Source: Bradyrhizobium stylosanthis
Lineage (GTDB): Bacteria > Pseudomonadota > Alphaproteobacteria > Rhizobiales > Xanthobacteraceae
Assembly: GCF_001641335.1 (NCBI RefSeq)
Contig: NZ_LVEM01000002.1
Coordinates: 549,755 to 613,754 of the forward strand
Direction of reading: 5' to 3'
Length of the DNA: 64,000 nucleotides
Part shown: piece after piece, positions 45,633-54,715 of the stretch
Numbering within the stretch: position 1 is the first letter of the stretch
How the letters are laid out: each line of letters begins with the position of its first letter
Program-made: the position numbers and the translations under genes
The notes under the pieces: model-generated
What the model saw: the letters and a program-made list of their open reading frames with translations, nothing else
What the model was told of the DNA's origin: nothing
Databases searched by the model: none

Positions 45633-45837
45633 CGTCCTACGGCGCGAGATCGTGCACTTCGTGTGGCGATCTCGTGCCGCGAGCGCGGCAGATGCAACGC
45701 GCGATCACGAAAAACATTTCACAGGAACATTTGTGCGCAGCACCCGTTCGGGAGTTGAGCCAGGCGAACACGGGCGCAGGGAACGCTCGCTCCGGCTCAT
45801 CTCAATGAAACCCGATACGACAGCAACGGAGCAGCGC

Positions 45838-46131
45838 ATGAAGCTTACATCCGAACAGGTCAAGCAGACCGTCAACCAGCTCGGCGCCCAGGTGCTGCCC
45901 GACGAGCATCCGGCGATGCCCCAGCTCCACAGCATGTTCGGCGAGCACACCTTCTTCGTCGACGAGATGGGACTGAAGGTCCTCGAGCCAACTCCGTCGC
46001 CGGGCGTGGATCGCCAGAGCGGCGAGGTCGTCAGTCTCGCCGACTGGAGCGATGCGGATTTGACGCGCCTGATGGCGCACGAGCCCGAGCCGACCGGCGT
46101 GATCGTGGTGTTCGAGCATATGAAGCATTGA
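45838..46131 (+). CDS. Hypothetical small acidic protein
   Basis: 97 residues from ATG 45838 (MKLTSEQVKQTVNQLGAQVL), after GGAG; ATG 45805 would add 11 residues. LPDEHPAMPQLHSMFGEHTF, FVDEMGLKVLEPTPSP and VVSLADWSDADLTRLMAHEP are visible; no known domain, no signal or membrane part. GC-rich third positions support coding. Stands alone between DUF1330 and the convergent histidine kinase. Confidence 0.72.
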   Translation: MKLTSEQVKQTVNQLGAQVLPDEHPAMPQLHSMFGEHTFFVDEMGLKVLEPTPSPGVDRQSGEVVSLADWSDADLTRLMAHEPEPTGVIVVFEHMKH

Positions 46132-46178
46132 GCGGTCCGCTAGGACTGCCGGTGGCGGGCTTGAACGGCCCGTCACTG

Positions 46179-47591
46179 TCACGCTTCGACCGGGATCTCG
46201 ATGGCGATCCGAGTTCCCGGCCCCGTCTTGCTTTCGAGCCGCAGGCGGCCGTTGAGCGATGACGCGACCAGATTGAACGCGATGTGCAGACCAAGGCCGG
46301 CGTTGCCGCGTTCGCGGCCAGTCGTGACGAACGGATCGAAGATGTGCGCCTGCAACTCGTCGGGGATGCCGATGCCGTCATCGGTGCAGAGGAGGCGAAC
46401 CGATTTCGGTTCTGGCTGGCTGACCGCGATCGCAAACCGGCCGCCTTGCTTGTCCGGGTAGGCGTGCCCGGCGGTGTTGAGCGCGAGGTTGCTGATCACC
46501 TGCGCGAGTGCACCCGGATAGCTGTTGAGCCTGATTCCCGGCGGACACGCGACGTCGACCGCCAGGGCATGGTGCGACAGCAGCGGTCCCAATTTGGACA
46601 TCAGCTCCGACAGCCAATCCCTGAGCTCGAACGTGCGCCGGTCCTCGTCGGCCTGGTTGACTGCGACCTGCCGGAAGCTGTGCACCATCTCGGATGCGCG
46701 GTGCAGATTGTCGAAGGTCAGGTCGAGCCCCAGTCTCAGCCGGTCAATTCCCCTGGTGAGATCGGACCGCCGCACAGACGCTCCATTCAATGCGTCCGCC
46801 ATGGCCTGCAGGTCGGCCTGCATCGTCGTCGAGGTCGTCAGTGCGAGCCCGAGCGGGGTGCTGACCTCGTGAGCGACGCCCGCCACCAATTGCCCGAGCG
46901 AGGCGAGCTTTTCGGCCTGCACGAGGTGCTCCTGGGTCGCACGCAGATCGCGCAGCGATTTCTCCGAGCGCTCCTTTTCCCGTTGCAGCGCCTCGGATGT
47001 CCGGAACTGCTTTCGCGCCCGGTACTCGCGCGCAGCCACCGCATAGAGGGACAGTGCGTAGGCGTTTCCGACCAGGGAGTGGTTGATGAAGCGCAGGCCC
47101 ATCGGCAGCGCCGGCGCGAACGTCTCGGCGACGATCAGCGCCACCCAGGACAGCAGGCAGAAGATCGCCAGCGAGCCGATCCGCAACGGCAGCATGGTCG
47201 AGACGAACAGGATGATCATCATCATGCCGGGCGCAGCGAAGGTGAAGCCCGACGGCAGCACCAGGTAGATGCTGGGCAGGATGCAGCCGGGAATGACGCA
47301 ATAGACGAGGAAGATGGTCTCCGCCCACGGCTTCATCCACCGCCGCGACAGCAGCGCGGTCAGCGGCAGCAGGATGAACAGGGCGGTGCCGCCGCGGATC
47401 GCAAGCGTGGTCGGGACCACTTCGGGGTAGAGCACCCAATCCCACAGCGTGTAGCCGGCATAGGTGGCGGCGCCGAGCAGCATCGCGATCTGCGTCCACC
47501 CGAGGCTGCCCCGGACATATTGGTCGACGAACCGCCGCTCCTCGATCCGGTCTTCGAAGCGCAATCCCAAGCGTATCAATAAGGCAAGCAT
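46179..47591 (-). CDS. Membrane sensor histidine kinase
   Basis: 470 residues. Six hydrophobic segments in the first 200 residues (e.g. GWTQIAMLLGAATYAGYTLW, ETIFLVYCVIPGCILPSIYL), then a coiled coil (EALQREKERSEKSLRDLRAT), H-box GQLVAGVAHEVSTPLGLALT, N-box QVISNLALNTAGHAYPDKQG, and G-boxes DDGIGIPDELQAHIFDPF and GNAGLGLHIAFNLV. The signal is unknown and no response regulator is adjacent. The HEVSTPLG H-box is of the type with HExxxPL rather than HExRTPL. Confidence 0.9.
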   Translation of the reverse strand: MLALLIRLGLRFEDRIEERRFVDQYVRGSLGWTQIAMLLGAATYAGYTLWDWVLYPEVVPTTLAIRGGTALFILLPLTALLSRRWMKPWAETIFLVYCVIPGCILPSIYLVLPSGFTFAAPGMMMIILFVSTMLPLRIGSLAIFCLLSWVALIVAETFAPALPMGLRFINHSLVGNAYALSLYAVAAREYRARKQFRTSEALQREKERSEKSLRDLRATQEHLVQAEKLASLGQLVAGVAHEVSTPLGLALTTSTTMQADLQAMADALNGASVRRSDLTRGIDRLRLGLDLTFDNLHRASEMVHSFRQVAVNQADEDRRTFELRDWLSELMSKLGPLLSHHALAVDVACPPGIRLNSYPGALAQVISNLALNTAGHAYPDKQGGRFAIAVSQPEPKSVRLLCTDDGIGIPDELQAHIFDPFVTTGRERGNAGLGLHIAFNLVASSLNGRLRLESKTGPGTRIAIEIPVEA

Positions 47592-47697
47592 TCCAGCATC
47601 AATGGCAAAAGAAAAGATATCCGCTGTCTCTACGACAGGTCGGCAGCCCGCGTCGCGGACAAAGATGTCGCGTTTGCCGGGGCCGGCAGGGGCCGGT

Positions 47698-48798
47698 TCA
47701 AATGCCCAGTGTCAGCTGCGGCTCCGCATCGTCCCCATCCTGAAGGGAGGACAGCGATACGCCCAGCAGCCTGACGCGCTTGGGCAGCGGCATCTCGATT
47801 TCGAGCAGGCCGCAGGCCAGCCGCTCCAGCTCGTCCCGGCCTGCGACCGCGGAGGTGACGGACCTGCTCCGCGTGATGATCTCGAAATCGGCGAACTTGA
47901 TCTTCAGCGTGACGGTGCGGCCGCGGTTGCCGGTGGTCTCGCAATGGCGCCAGACCTTGTCGACGAGAGGCCTGAGCTCGGCCGCCAGCGCGTCGAAGGC
48001 GTCGAGGTCCGTCGAGAAGGTGGTCTCCGCACCGATCGACTTGCGGATCCGGTTGGCCCGGACCGGCCGCTCGTCGACGCCGCGCGAGATCCAGTAATAA
48101 TACGCACCCGACTTGCCGAAATTCGCGTTCATGAACTCCAGCGTCTGGTTGCGGATGTCGAGGCCGGTGAACAGGCCGAGCGCATTCATCTTCGCAGCCG
48201 TCGCCGGGCCGATGCCGTGAAACTTGCCGACCGGCAGCGTCTCGACGAATGCCGGCCCCATCTCCGGCGAGATCACGAACTGGCCGTTGGGCTTGCGGTG
48301 ATCGGAGGCGAGCTTTGCCAGAAACTTGTTGTAGGAGATGCCGGCCGAGGCGTTGAGGCCGGTCTCGGCCTCGATCTTCTCCCGGATCCGCAATGCGACG
48401 TCCCGCGCCAGCGGGATGCCTTGCAGGTTCTCCGTCACGTCGAGATAGGCTTCGTCCAGCGACAGCGGCTCGATGACGGGCGTGTGCTCGGCGAAGATCT
48501 CGCGGATTTGCCTGGAGATCGCCTTGTAGACCTCGAAGCGCGGCTTGACGAAGATCAGCTCGGGACACTGCCGCTTCGCCGTGACCGACGGCATCGCCGA
48601 GCGAACACCAAACTTGCGGGCCTCGTAGCTGGCGGCTGCGACGACGCCGCGTTCCGCCGAGCCGCCGACCGCGACCGGCTTGCCGCGCAGCTCCGGATTG
48701 TCGCGCTGTTCCACGGACGCATAGAAGGCATCCATGTCGATATGGATGATCTTGCGCACGGGCGCGGCGTCGCCCGTGACCGTGCCGGAATCGCTCAT
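47698..48798 (-). CDS. dinB: DNA polymerase IV
   Basis: 366 residues. IIHIDMDAFYASVEQRDNPE, the catalytic IEPLSLDEAYLDVTENLQG, SAGISYNKFLAKLASDHRKP and GIGPATAAKMNALG are Y-family polymerase blocks. The C-terminus ends QLTLGI, a sliding-clamp-binding motif matching DnaN. It copies past DNA lesions with low fidelity. ATG 48798 (MSDSGTVTGDAAPVRKII); five extra codons to 48813 are possible. It is divergent from the TspO gene by about 40 bp. Confidence 0.95.
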   Translation of the reverse strand: MSDSGTVTGDAAPVRKIIHIDMDAFYASVEQRDNPELRGKPVAVGGSAERGVVAAASYEARKFGVRSAMPSVTAKRQCPELIFVKPRFEVYKAISRQIREIFAEHTPVIEPLSLDEAYLDVTENLQGIPLARDVALRIREKIEAETGLNASAGISYNKFLAKLASDHRKPNGQFVISPEMGPAFVETLPVGKFHGIGPATAAKMNALGLFTGLDIRNQTLEFMNANFGKSGAYYYWISRGVDERPVRANRIRKSIGAETTFSTDLDAFDALAAELRPLVDKVWRHCETTGNRGRTVTLKIKFADFEIITRSRSVTSAVAGRDELERLACGLLEIEMPLPKRVRLLGVSLSSLQDGDDAEPQLTLGI

Positions 48799-48841
48799 GG
48801 AATGATGATACAATTGTGCAACGAGATGCGCGAGGTGATGG

Positions 48842-49285
48842 ATGGTTCAGTTGCTGGTCTTCGTCGTGGGCGTGGTCGGCATCGGCTGGCTGATCGGCGC
48901 GACCAATCTTCCCGGGGCGTGGTATGCGAGCCTCGCCAAGCCGGGCTTCGTGCCGCCGAACTGGGCGTTTCCGGTGGCCTGGACCATCCTCTACATCATG
49001 ATCGCCGTTGCGGGCTGGCGGACCTTCCGTCGCGACCCATCCGGCAAGGCGATGTGGGTCTGGTTTGCGCAGCTCGCGCTCAATTTCGCCTGGTCGCCCG
49101 TGATGTTCACGATGCACCAGATCGGAGCCGCGCTCGTCATCCTCGTCGGGCTCTTCATGACGATCGTGGCCTACATCCTTCTCGAGACGTCACGCGACAA
49201 GCTGGCCGCCGCGTTGTTCGTGCCCTACGCGGCGTGGGTCGCCTTCGCCGGCACGCTCAATGCGGCGATCTGGCGTTTGAATTGA
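48842..49285 (+). CDS. TspO/MBR family protein
   Basis: 147 residues with five membrane helices, the size and number of TspO. SLAKPGFVPPNWAFPVAWTI followed by LYIMIAVAGW is the signature, and WFAQLALNFAWSPVMF the fourth helix. TspO binds porphyrins and in some bacteria controls pigment genes; no photosynthesis genes are in view. ATG 48842 follows GAGGTGATGG. It shares a short divergent region with dinB. Confidence 0.92.
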   Translation: MVQLLVFVVGVVGIGWLIGATNLPGAWYASLAKPGFVPPNWAFPVAWTILYIMIAVAGWRTFRRDPSGKAMWVWFAQLALNFAWSPVMFTMHQIGAALVILVGLFMTIVAYILLETSRDKLAAALFVPYAAWVAFAGTLNAAIWRLN

Positions 49286-49379
49286 GGTTTTGAGTTTCGA
49301 TTGGTTCAAAGCACAGTCTCAGGCTTGTGAGTGGCAGGTCCACGCGTGCAGCGCCATATGAGTGTGCGGAGGACAGACC

Positions 49380-49589
49380 ATGCAATACAGCTCCGAACTC
49401 GTTCAGACGATGCGCCAGGCCCTCGAGACCGTGATGGCGAGCGTGCCGGCCCATCAATCGGTATTCGGCTTGAAAGCGGCTGTCGCCGAATGCATCCTGA
49501 ACGCCGCCGCGCATGGCCACACGTCATATGACGGACTGGTGACGGTTGCCACCGACCAGATCCAGACGATCATCTCGATGCTGACATAG
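49380..49589 (+). CDS. Hypothetical small protein
   Basis: 69 residues from ATG 49380 (MQYSSELVQTMRQALETVMA), after GGAGGAC. Helical throughout; SVFGLKAAVAECILNAAAHG then HTSYDGLVTVATDQI. No known motif. The preference for C or G at third positions and the good ribosome site support it as real. Confidence 0.6.
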   Translation: MQYSSELVQTMRQALETVMASVPAHQSVFGLKAAVAECILNAAAHGHTSYDGLVTVATDQIQTIISMLT

Positions 49590-49620
49590 ATGCCGGTGTG
49601 AATACGGCGAGAGGACTGGC

Positions 49621-49664
49621 GTGCCACGGACGTTGAAGATAGGCCCCAATGCTTCCGTGGCACC
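49621..49664. other. 10 bp inverted repeat
   Basis: GTGCCACGGA and TCCGTGGCAC, separated by about 24 bp, between the small ORF and the alpha/beta hydrolase stop. It could form a stem at the convergent ends. Confidence 0.4.
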
Positions 49665-49749
49665 ATGATATGGCACTCGGCGACACGCGAACATGTCCGC
49701 ACGCACGTCAGGCCGCCAATTGCCATTCACTGCCCGGCCACGATGAAGC

Positions 49750-50532
49750 TTACTGGCCGCCCCTCACGTAGAGCGAGATGAACCGGTCGATCATCGGGTT
49801 GATCTGCTCCGGCACTTCCAGCGACAGGAAATGCCCGGAGCCGACGGCCTTAGCCGTGACCAGTTGCGGGCAAAGCACCGCGAAACGATCGAGATCCGCG
49901 AGCCGGTGGGCCGCTTCGATGTAGAGCACCGGGACCCGGCACGCCTCGGCGCACTCACGCGCCCGATGCACATCCCATGGAAACAGACTTGTAAACGTGG
50001 ACACCAGCACGTGCTGTGGCGTCGCCAGAAAGGTCTGTTCGACATGCGGGCGGCATCGGTCGGTTGGCAGACAGGAGTCCGCTACAATTTTCCGCACCTC
50101 GTCCGTAAAATTCGCGCCCTTTAAACCCTCCAGATATTCGGCGAACAGCGCCCCTGCCGAAGCAGGGAAGAGCACCCCTGAATCGAGCAGCACCAGGCCT
50201 GCAGGAAAGTCCGGATAGCGGGCGGCGATTTCGAGCGCCATGTTGCCACCCATGCTCTGCCCCACGATGACCGGCTTTGTGATCTGCTGGCTGTTGCAGA
50301 GAAAGACGAGATCGTCGGCGAAGCCTTCGATCGAATACGCCTGTTGGGGCTTGTCGCTCTCGCCATGCCCCCGCAGCTCGGCATTCAACGCCCGACCTTG
50401 ACGGGCGAAATACTCCATCTGCGGCGCGAAATGCGTGCGATCCCCACCAAGGCCATGGACGAACAGGAATTGAAGCGGTCCCGCACCGGCGGTGTCGAAG
50501 GAGAGCTGGATGCCGTCATGCGCGAGCTTCAT
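49750..50532 (-). CDS. Alpha/beta hydrolase
   Basis: 260 residues. VHGLGGDRTHFAPQMEYFAR, ELRGHGESDKPQ, nucleophile Ser93 in VGQSMGGNMALEIA and a late His in GSGHFLSLEVPEQINPMIDR make the triad. The family covers esterases, lactonases and haloperoxidase-like enzymes; no specific substrate. It is the last ordinary chromosomal gene before the tRNA remnant at 50832. Confidence 0.87.
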   Translation of the reverse strand: MKLAHDGIQLSFDTAGAGPLQFLFVHGLGGDRTHFAPQMEYFARQGRALNAELRGHGESDKPQQAYSIEGFADDLVFLCNSQQITKPVIVGQSMGGNMALEIAARYPDFPAGLVLLDSGVLFPASAGALFAEYLEGLKGANFTDEVRKIVADSCLPTDRCRPHVEQTFLATPQHVLVSTFTSLFPWDVHRARECAEACRVPVLYIEAAHRLADLDRFAVLCPQLVTAKAVGSGHFLSLEVPEQINPMIDRFISLYVRGGQ

Positions 50533-50831
50533 GGGTCATCTCCATATTCACGGACACGTCCAGGCGTCTCTGACGAGGCTCAATCTAACCGGCGCCGCGC
50601 GACTGATAAAGATGGGCACGACGGCTCCGCCGCGGCAGCGATCATGCTGCGGCCCCCCACGCAGCATTCCTGCCGGAGATCCCATGCGGTTCTTTGCTGC
50701 GCCGAGGCCAGCCGGAGAGGTCTCTGTGCCTGCTCCAGGCCTAAGCGGTGACGAATAACGAGCAGCGGTGCGACCGACGTCGCCCGACGCAGAATTGGGA
50801 AATTTTTGGAGGGCCCGGTTTTGTACCGAAG
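50533..50831. other. Intergenic region left of the tRNA remnant
   Basis: About 300 bp without a credible gene, repeat or terminator that I can see. The plus-strand frame starting at 50806 is translation across the tRNA remnant. Confidence 0.4.
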
Positions 50832-50894
50832 TGGCGCACCCGACACGATTCGAACGTGTGACCTTTGCCTTCGGAGGGCAACGCTCTATCCAGC
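50832..50894 (-). tRNA. tRNA-Arg(CCG) 3' fragment: attachment-site remnant of an integrated element
   Basis: On the minus strand: GCTGGATAGAGCG, then anticodon arm TTGCC-CTCCGAA-GGCAA (anticodon CCG), T-arm with TTCGAA, and CGGGTGC-G-CCA with encoded CCA. The first 14 nt of the gene (acceptor 5' strand and half the D-arm) are missing; the sequence upstream turns into unrelated AT-rich DNA (TTTTTCGTGTT). It is the displaced 3' part left when an element integrated into the tRNA gene. The element lies to the right, so the restored full tRNA should be at its far end, outside this window. Confidence 0.88.
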
Positions 50895-51075
50895 AACACG
50901 AAAAATCGCTGCAAAATCAATGATACTGGAAACGGCGCCTCCGTGCAACTGGCTGCTGCGCAGCCGGTGCTGTGACAGGAGTGTGACCGGGGCAACAAGG
51001 CTGAAGACAGTCGGATAAAACGAAATGCTGGCGTTGCCAACGAGACGAGTAGCGCTGTCTGCTAAAGCTAGCATC

Positions 51076-51627
51076 CTAATCGGCGGCACTTGTTCTCCTT
51101 CGGTTGTTAGCAGCTTTCGCTTCACCGGGGCGGTTGATGTTGCATGATATATGCCTTTGATAGTTGATGTGCTTAACGTTGTACGTCCCAAGACCCCATT
51201 GGCTCGCCAGTACGTTGAACGCCTTCGTTCGCGACAGTGGGCGGTCTGCATTGGCATCCAGAAGTTGGCTCCCGTTGCCTAGATAGATCGCTATTCGCTC
51301 GACCCTTCTTGGCTTTTTGACGTGTTCAATACGCCAATTGTTGCCCGCAGCGAGTTCTTTGGCGACCTCGCGGAATGGTTTACTCGTCAAGTAATCTAAT
51401 CTGCGGATGACTTCGGAATTGCGCTCATTGAGATAGTCTCTTTGAATGCCGACGATCACAGTAACTTGGTCGGCCTTCCATCGCTTGAGCCGACTCATAA
51501 GAGCGCGTTGCAACAGCCGGTAGACGCGGCGAACATCCGCCCTAGAATCATTGCGCCATCCAGCCATAGCTTCAATCAACATTGTGCTAACGGTGGAGTG
51601 CAAAGCGTCGGGGACCTCAATCTTCAT
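51076..51627 (-). CDS. Hypothetical protein near the attachment site
   Basis: 183 residues, unrecognised. N-terminal half is helical (STVSTMLIEAMAGWRNDSRA, DVRRVYRLLQRALMSRLKRW), the rest basic (EHVKKPRRVERIAIYL, SRTKAFNVLASQWGLGTYNV). The basic character suggests nucleic-acid contact, but I see no helix-turn-helix or integrase motif. It is the first gene inside the element, divergent from the primase-helicase gene. Confidence 0.6.
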   Translation of the reverse strand: MKIEVPDALHSTVSTMLIEAMAGWRNDSRADVRRVYRLLQRALMSRLKRWKADQVTVIVGIQRDYLNERNSEVIRRLDYLTSKPFREVAKELAAGNNWRIEHVKKPRRVERIAIYLGNGSQLLDANADRPLSRTKAFNVLASQWGLGTYNVKHINYQRHISCNINRPGEAKAANNRRRTSAAD

Positions 51628-51736
51628 TGTTCCTCGCTGGCTTCGAAAGTTTCCTTCAAGCTAACGCAGAAAGCCAGACAATTCAGAATTAGCCAACAAG
51701 TTGCCGCTTCCGCACTTATGAAGCGCTCGTAGAGCG

Positions 51737-53995
51737 ATGCTCAGAACCATTTCGAGCGACGTAGACAACCAAGCGATGCGACATGCGGCCATGAACCAAA
51801 ACAAAAGATCGCCTTCCGCAAACCAAACCACGGCTCAAGACGGAGCTGCGGCCGCCTATGTAAAGTTGATTCATAAGATGGCCAGCGGGGTAGACGGAAA
51901 GTTAGTCGTCTCTGCCTTCCACGAAGAGCAACCAGGTGTTGTCACACACCACAACATCGGGAACGTGAATGACACTATCGAAGCGATTGCGGCGCACTCC
52001 GAAACTCCGGGCGCCAACGTTTACATGCCGCTTTGCGTGATGCGCCGTGGTCTGCCACGCGGAAAGAAGGGTAGCGAAGCAGACGTGGTCGCGGTGCTTG
52101 GCTTGGTTGCGGATATGGACGCTGACACAAACAAGATCGGCGAAATGCCGATTGAGCCGAGCTATGTGGTCGAGACTTCACCAGGCAATTCTCAACAGGT
52201 CATCCTTTTTGATGAGCCGCTATCGCCCGAAGAGGCTAAGCCGCTCGCTATCGCGCTGAAGAAGGCTAGTGGCTCTGATCATGGGACGGCTGACATATCT
52301 CATGTCTGGCGTATCCCCGGCACACTGAACTGGCCGACTAAGACGAAGCTCGCGCGAGGGCGCAGCGCTGAACCATTCGCAGTACGTCTGAAAGAACCGT
52401 TCCAAGGTCGCGTTTACAGCGGTTCTCAACTATCAGAAAGCCTGTCGGATTTCGTAAGAGCGCCGCAGGCCGAGGCAATATTTGACGAGCGCTTCTCCGG
52501 TCAAGTCGATAGTGGCCCGCTTTGGGATCGCGCGAGCGATATTCTGCGTGCTTCTGTGGTGTCGGATGGAGGGTCTGACAGGTCGGAACACGCAGCCAGC
52601 GTGTTCGAACATTGCGCCTTTGAAGGACTCACTCTCGACCAGACGATTTCACTATGTCTCAGCCACGGTGGCGCTTGGAAACACCGATATCGCAGCGAGG
52701 CGGAGCTGGTTGCCGATGCGGAGCGATGCTGGAACAAATTCATTCTGCCGAGAGAGGCCGAGCGCGAAGAAAACGCACGCGCTGCAAAGGCGTTTGTAGA
52801 CAATGCTAGGAGAAGGCGAGAAAAGCGAGAAGGCTCAAACGGCGTAACCGCGTCGCCCTTTGTTTATCAAGACCCTGCGACGCTGCCTCGCCGTGATAAC
52901 CTATACGGGGGTCATTTCATTCGGCGATACGTTTCAGCAACGTTCGGGGGTGGAGGAGGAGGTAAATCGTCCCTGGAAGTGACCGATTTGTTGGGAATGA
53001 TCTGTGCAAGTCCGCCGCTCAGAGCTTGGTACCTCAATCTCGAAGACCCTTACGACGAGATGCAGCGGCGCGTAACAGCCGCCGCGTTGCACCACGGTAT
53101 TGATCCACGCATTCTGAATGAAAACCTATTCATGGATTCGGGACGTGACCAACCGCTTGTGGTGATGACTCAGCAAGGAAGGGACACGAGGATTGTTGAG
53201 CCGGTTGTGAAATCGCTGATCGCTGAAATGAAGGACAAACGGATTGATGTCCTGATCATTGATCCGTTCGTGTCAACTCATGAAGTCGAGGAAAACGACA
53301 ACAATAAGATTCAGCAAGTGGCGAATCAATTCGCTCGTATCGCGAACGAAGCGAATGCTTCGGTTGAACTAGTCCATCACATCAATAAAGCGTCCGGGGA
53401 CGGAAAAAGCGAGGTAACGGCAGATTCCGGTCGCGGTGCTGGAGCGCTGAAGGATAAGGCGCGTGCGGTGCGGGCGATCAACACCATGAGCGAGAAGGAG
53501 GCCGAAAAGGCGGGCATCGACCCTAAGGATCGGTTCTCCTACTTCCGGGTGACAAACGTTAAATCAAACATGTCGAAGCGGTCGGGGCGGGCAGACTGGT
53601 ACCGGATCGTTTCAGTTGATCTTGGGAACGGCACGAAATGGTCGGCAGGCGACAGCGTTGGCGTCGTGGAGAAATGGCAATGGCCGTCCGAAGCGGCCAC
53701 GGCTGATGAGGTCACCAAAGAGCAATTGGATGATATCAAGCGGCTTATAGGCTTGGCTGCCCATGGAGACAATCACCAGGCGAAGGATTGGGCCGGGAGA
53801 GTCTTCGGCGAGGTTCTTGGACTGGACCCGAAGGGGGACAAGCGCAAGATTGGACGATTGATGAAGGCCCTAGTGAAGGCCGGGCATTTCGTCGTGGTCG
53901 AACGGAAGTCGGACAAGGGACGGCAGCGGCCCATGTTCGAAGTCGCACCAGAGCCCCACCACCCACAGGGTGGGGTGGGGAGTGGTGATTCCTAA
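51737..53995 (+). CDS. Primase-helicase: RepB-like primase domain fused to RecA-like AAA ATPase
   Basis: 752 residues. Residues about 40-230 resemble the RepB/DNA-primase family: VYMPLCVMRRGLPRGKKGSE, VVAVLGLVADMDADTNKIG, SYVVETSPGNSQQVILFDEP and HVWRIPGTLNWPTK. Residues about 390-640 are a RepA/RecA-type ATPase with Walker A TFGGGGGGKSSLEVTDLLGM near 403 and Walker B IDVLIIDPFVSTHEVEENDN near 505, followed by VELVHHINKASGDGKSEVTA. Such proteins start and drive replication of satellites, plasmids and ICEs. Alternative starts exist at 51776 and 51791. A hairpin follows its stop. Confidence 0.85.
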   Translation: MLRTISSDVDNQAMRHAAMNQNKRSPSANQTTAQDGAAAAYVKLIHKMASGVDGKLVVSAFHEEQPGVVTHHNIGNVNDTIEAIAAHSETPGANVYMPLCVMRRGLPRGKKGSEADVVAVLGLVADMDADTNKIGEMPIEPSYVVETSPGNSQQVILFDEPLSPEEAKPLAIALKKASGSDHGTADISHVWRIPGTLNWPTKTKLARGRSAEPFAVRLKEPFQGRVYSGSQLSESLSDFVRAPQAEAIFDERFSGQVDSGPLWDRASDILRASVVSDGGSDRSEHAASVFEHCAFEGLTLDQTISLCLSHGGAWKHRYRSEAELVADAERCWNKFILPREAEREENARAAKAFVDNARRRREKREGSNGVTASPFVYQDPATLPRRDNLYGGHFIRRYVSATFGGGGGGKSSLEVTDLLGMICASPPLRAWYLNLEDPYDEMQRRVTAAALHHGIDPRILNENLFMDSGRDQPLVVMTQQGRDTRIVEPVVKSLIAEMKDKRIDVLIIDPFVSTHEVEENDNNKIQQVANQFARIANEANASVELVHHINKASGDGKSEVTADSGRGAGALKDKARAVRAINTMSEKEAEKAGIDPKDRFSYFRVTNVKSNMSKRSGRADWYRIVSVDLGNGTKWSAGDSVGVVEKWQWPSEAATADEVTKEQLDDIKRLIGLAAHGDNHQAKDWAGRVFGEVLGLDPKGDKRKIGRLMKALVKAGHFVVVERKSDKGRQRPMFEVAPEPHHPQGGVGSGDS

Positions 53996-54009
53996 TCCAC
54001 CCCGACACC

Positions 54010-54049
54010 CCACCACCGCCTTATATCTATAAGGCGGATGGTGGTGGTG
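54010..54049. promoter_or_regulatory. Strong hairpin between primase-helicase and the next gene
   Basis: CCACCACCGCCTTATA, loop TC, TATAAGGCGG then A and TGGTGGTGG. The stem is 16 bp with a single bulge. It may end the primase-helicase transcript, be an operator, or attenuate the downstream pair. No T-run follows. Confidence 0.55.
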
Positions 54050-54145
54050 TGGTGGCTCGATCGTATCAAGCATTAAGGCAAATCGATGTGACCGTGCGCA
54101 GCGGTCGCAGCGGCTTCTCTATGACCGCAAAAGGAACTAACAACG

Positions 54146-54715
54146 GTGACCAAAGTACCCAACGTTCTCGAATACAGCCCTCAGCTACGTGAAGAAATGG
54201 CGCGTGCAGAGGAAATGACGCGCCGTAAGCAGGAAGCCGAACGGCGTGCGCGTCAACTTAACGACCGTGTCCGATCAGGGCCGACCGCGGAGGAGCGCGC
54301 GGCCGACGCTGAGCGGGTTGTGCGGGGAGAAGCACTGCCGGATTTCGACGCTGAGCTAAAGAAAGCTCTGAGAGAGTTGCATGCTCTGGAAGACGCTGAG
54401 AAAGCACAGCTTGCGCGTGTTCAAGCGGAACGCAAAGCGGCGTCGCGAGCCATCAGCGATGAAATGCGACCCCATTACCAGCGAGGAATGAAGAAGCTCG
54501 CTCCATTAATCTGCGATGTTCACGCGGCCTGGAACGACATCTTTTCAATCAAGCGTGCGATGCTGAGCCAAGGGCTTCAACTGCATAGCATTTTCGAAAT
54601 CGAGCCCGATTTCCTCGGCTTGCCTGATGATCCGAGTAGCGATCTGGCTGCGTTTCTCCGTGAGTGCGTAGGCGCGGGTTATCTTCGTTCTCTGCCGAAG
54701 GAGTTCGAGCGATGA
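54146..54715 (+). CDS. Hypothetical coiled-coil protein, phage-type
   Basis: 189 residues from GTG 54146. Residues 10-120 are highly charged and helical (EMARAEEMTRRKQEAERRAR, KKALRELHALEDAEKAQLAR, VQAERKAASRAISDEM), a likely long coiled coil; the C-terminus is FEIEPDFLGLPDDPSSDLAA. It overlaps the prohead protease gene by 4 bp (ATGA). In phages a coiled-coil protein near the protease is often the scaffold, but this size and order do not prove it. Confidence 0.7.
   Translation: MTKVPNVLEYSPQLREEMARAEEMTRRKQEAERRARQLNDRVRSGPTAEERAADAERVVRGEALPDFDAELKKALRELHALEDAEKAQLARVQAERKAASRAISDEMRPHYQRGMKKLAPLICDVHAAWNDIFSIKRAMLSQGLQLHSIFEIEPDFLGLPDDPSSDLAAFLRECVGAGYLRSLPKEFER

Noticed and set aside
50806..51018. 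Short plus-strand ORF over the tRNA remnant (DTIRTCDLCLRRA)
   Set aside because: This is the translated antisense of a tRNA, a well-known annotation artefact.
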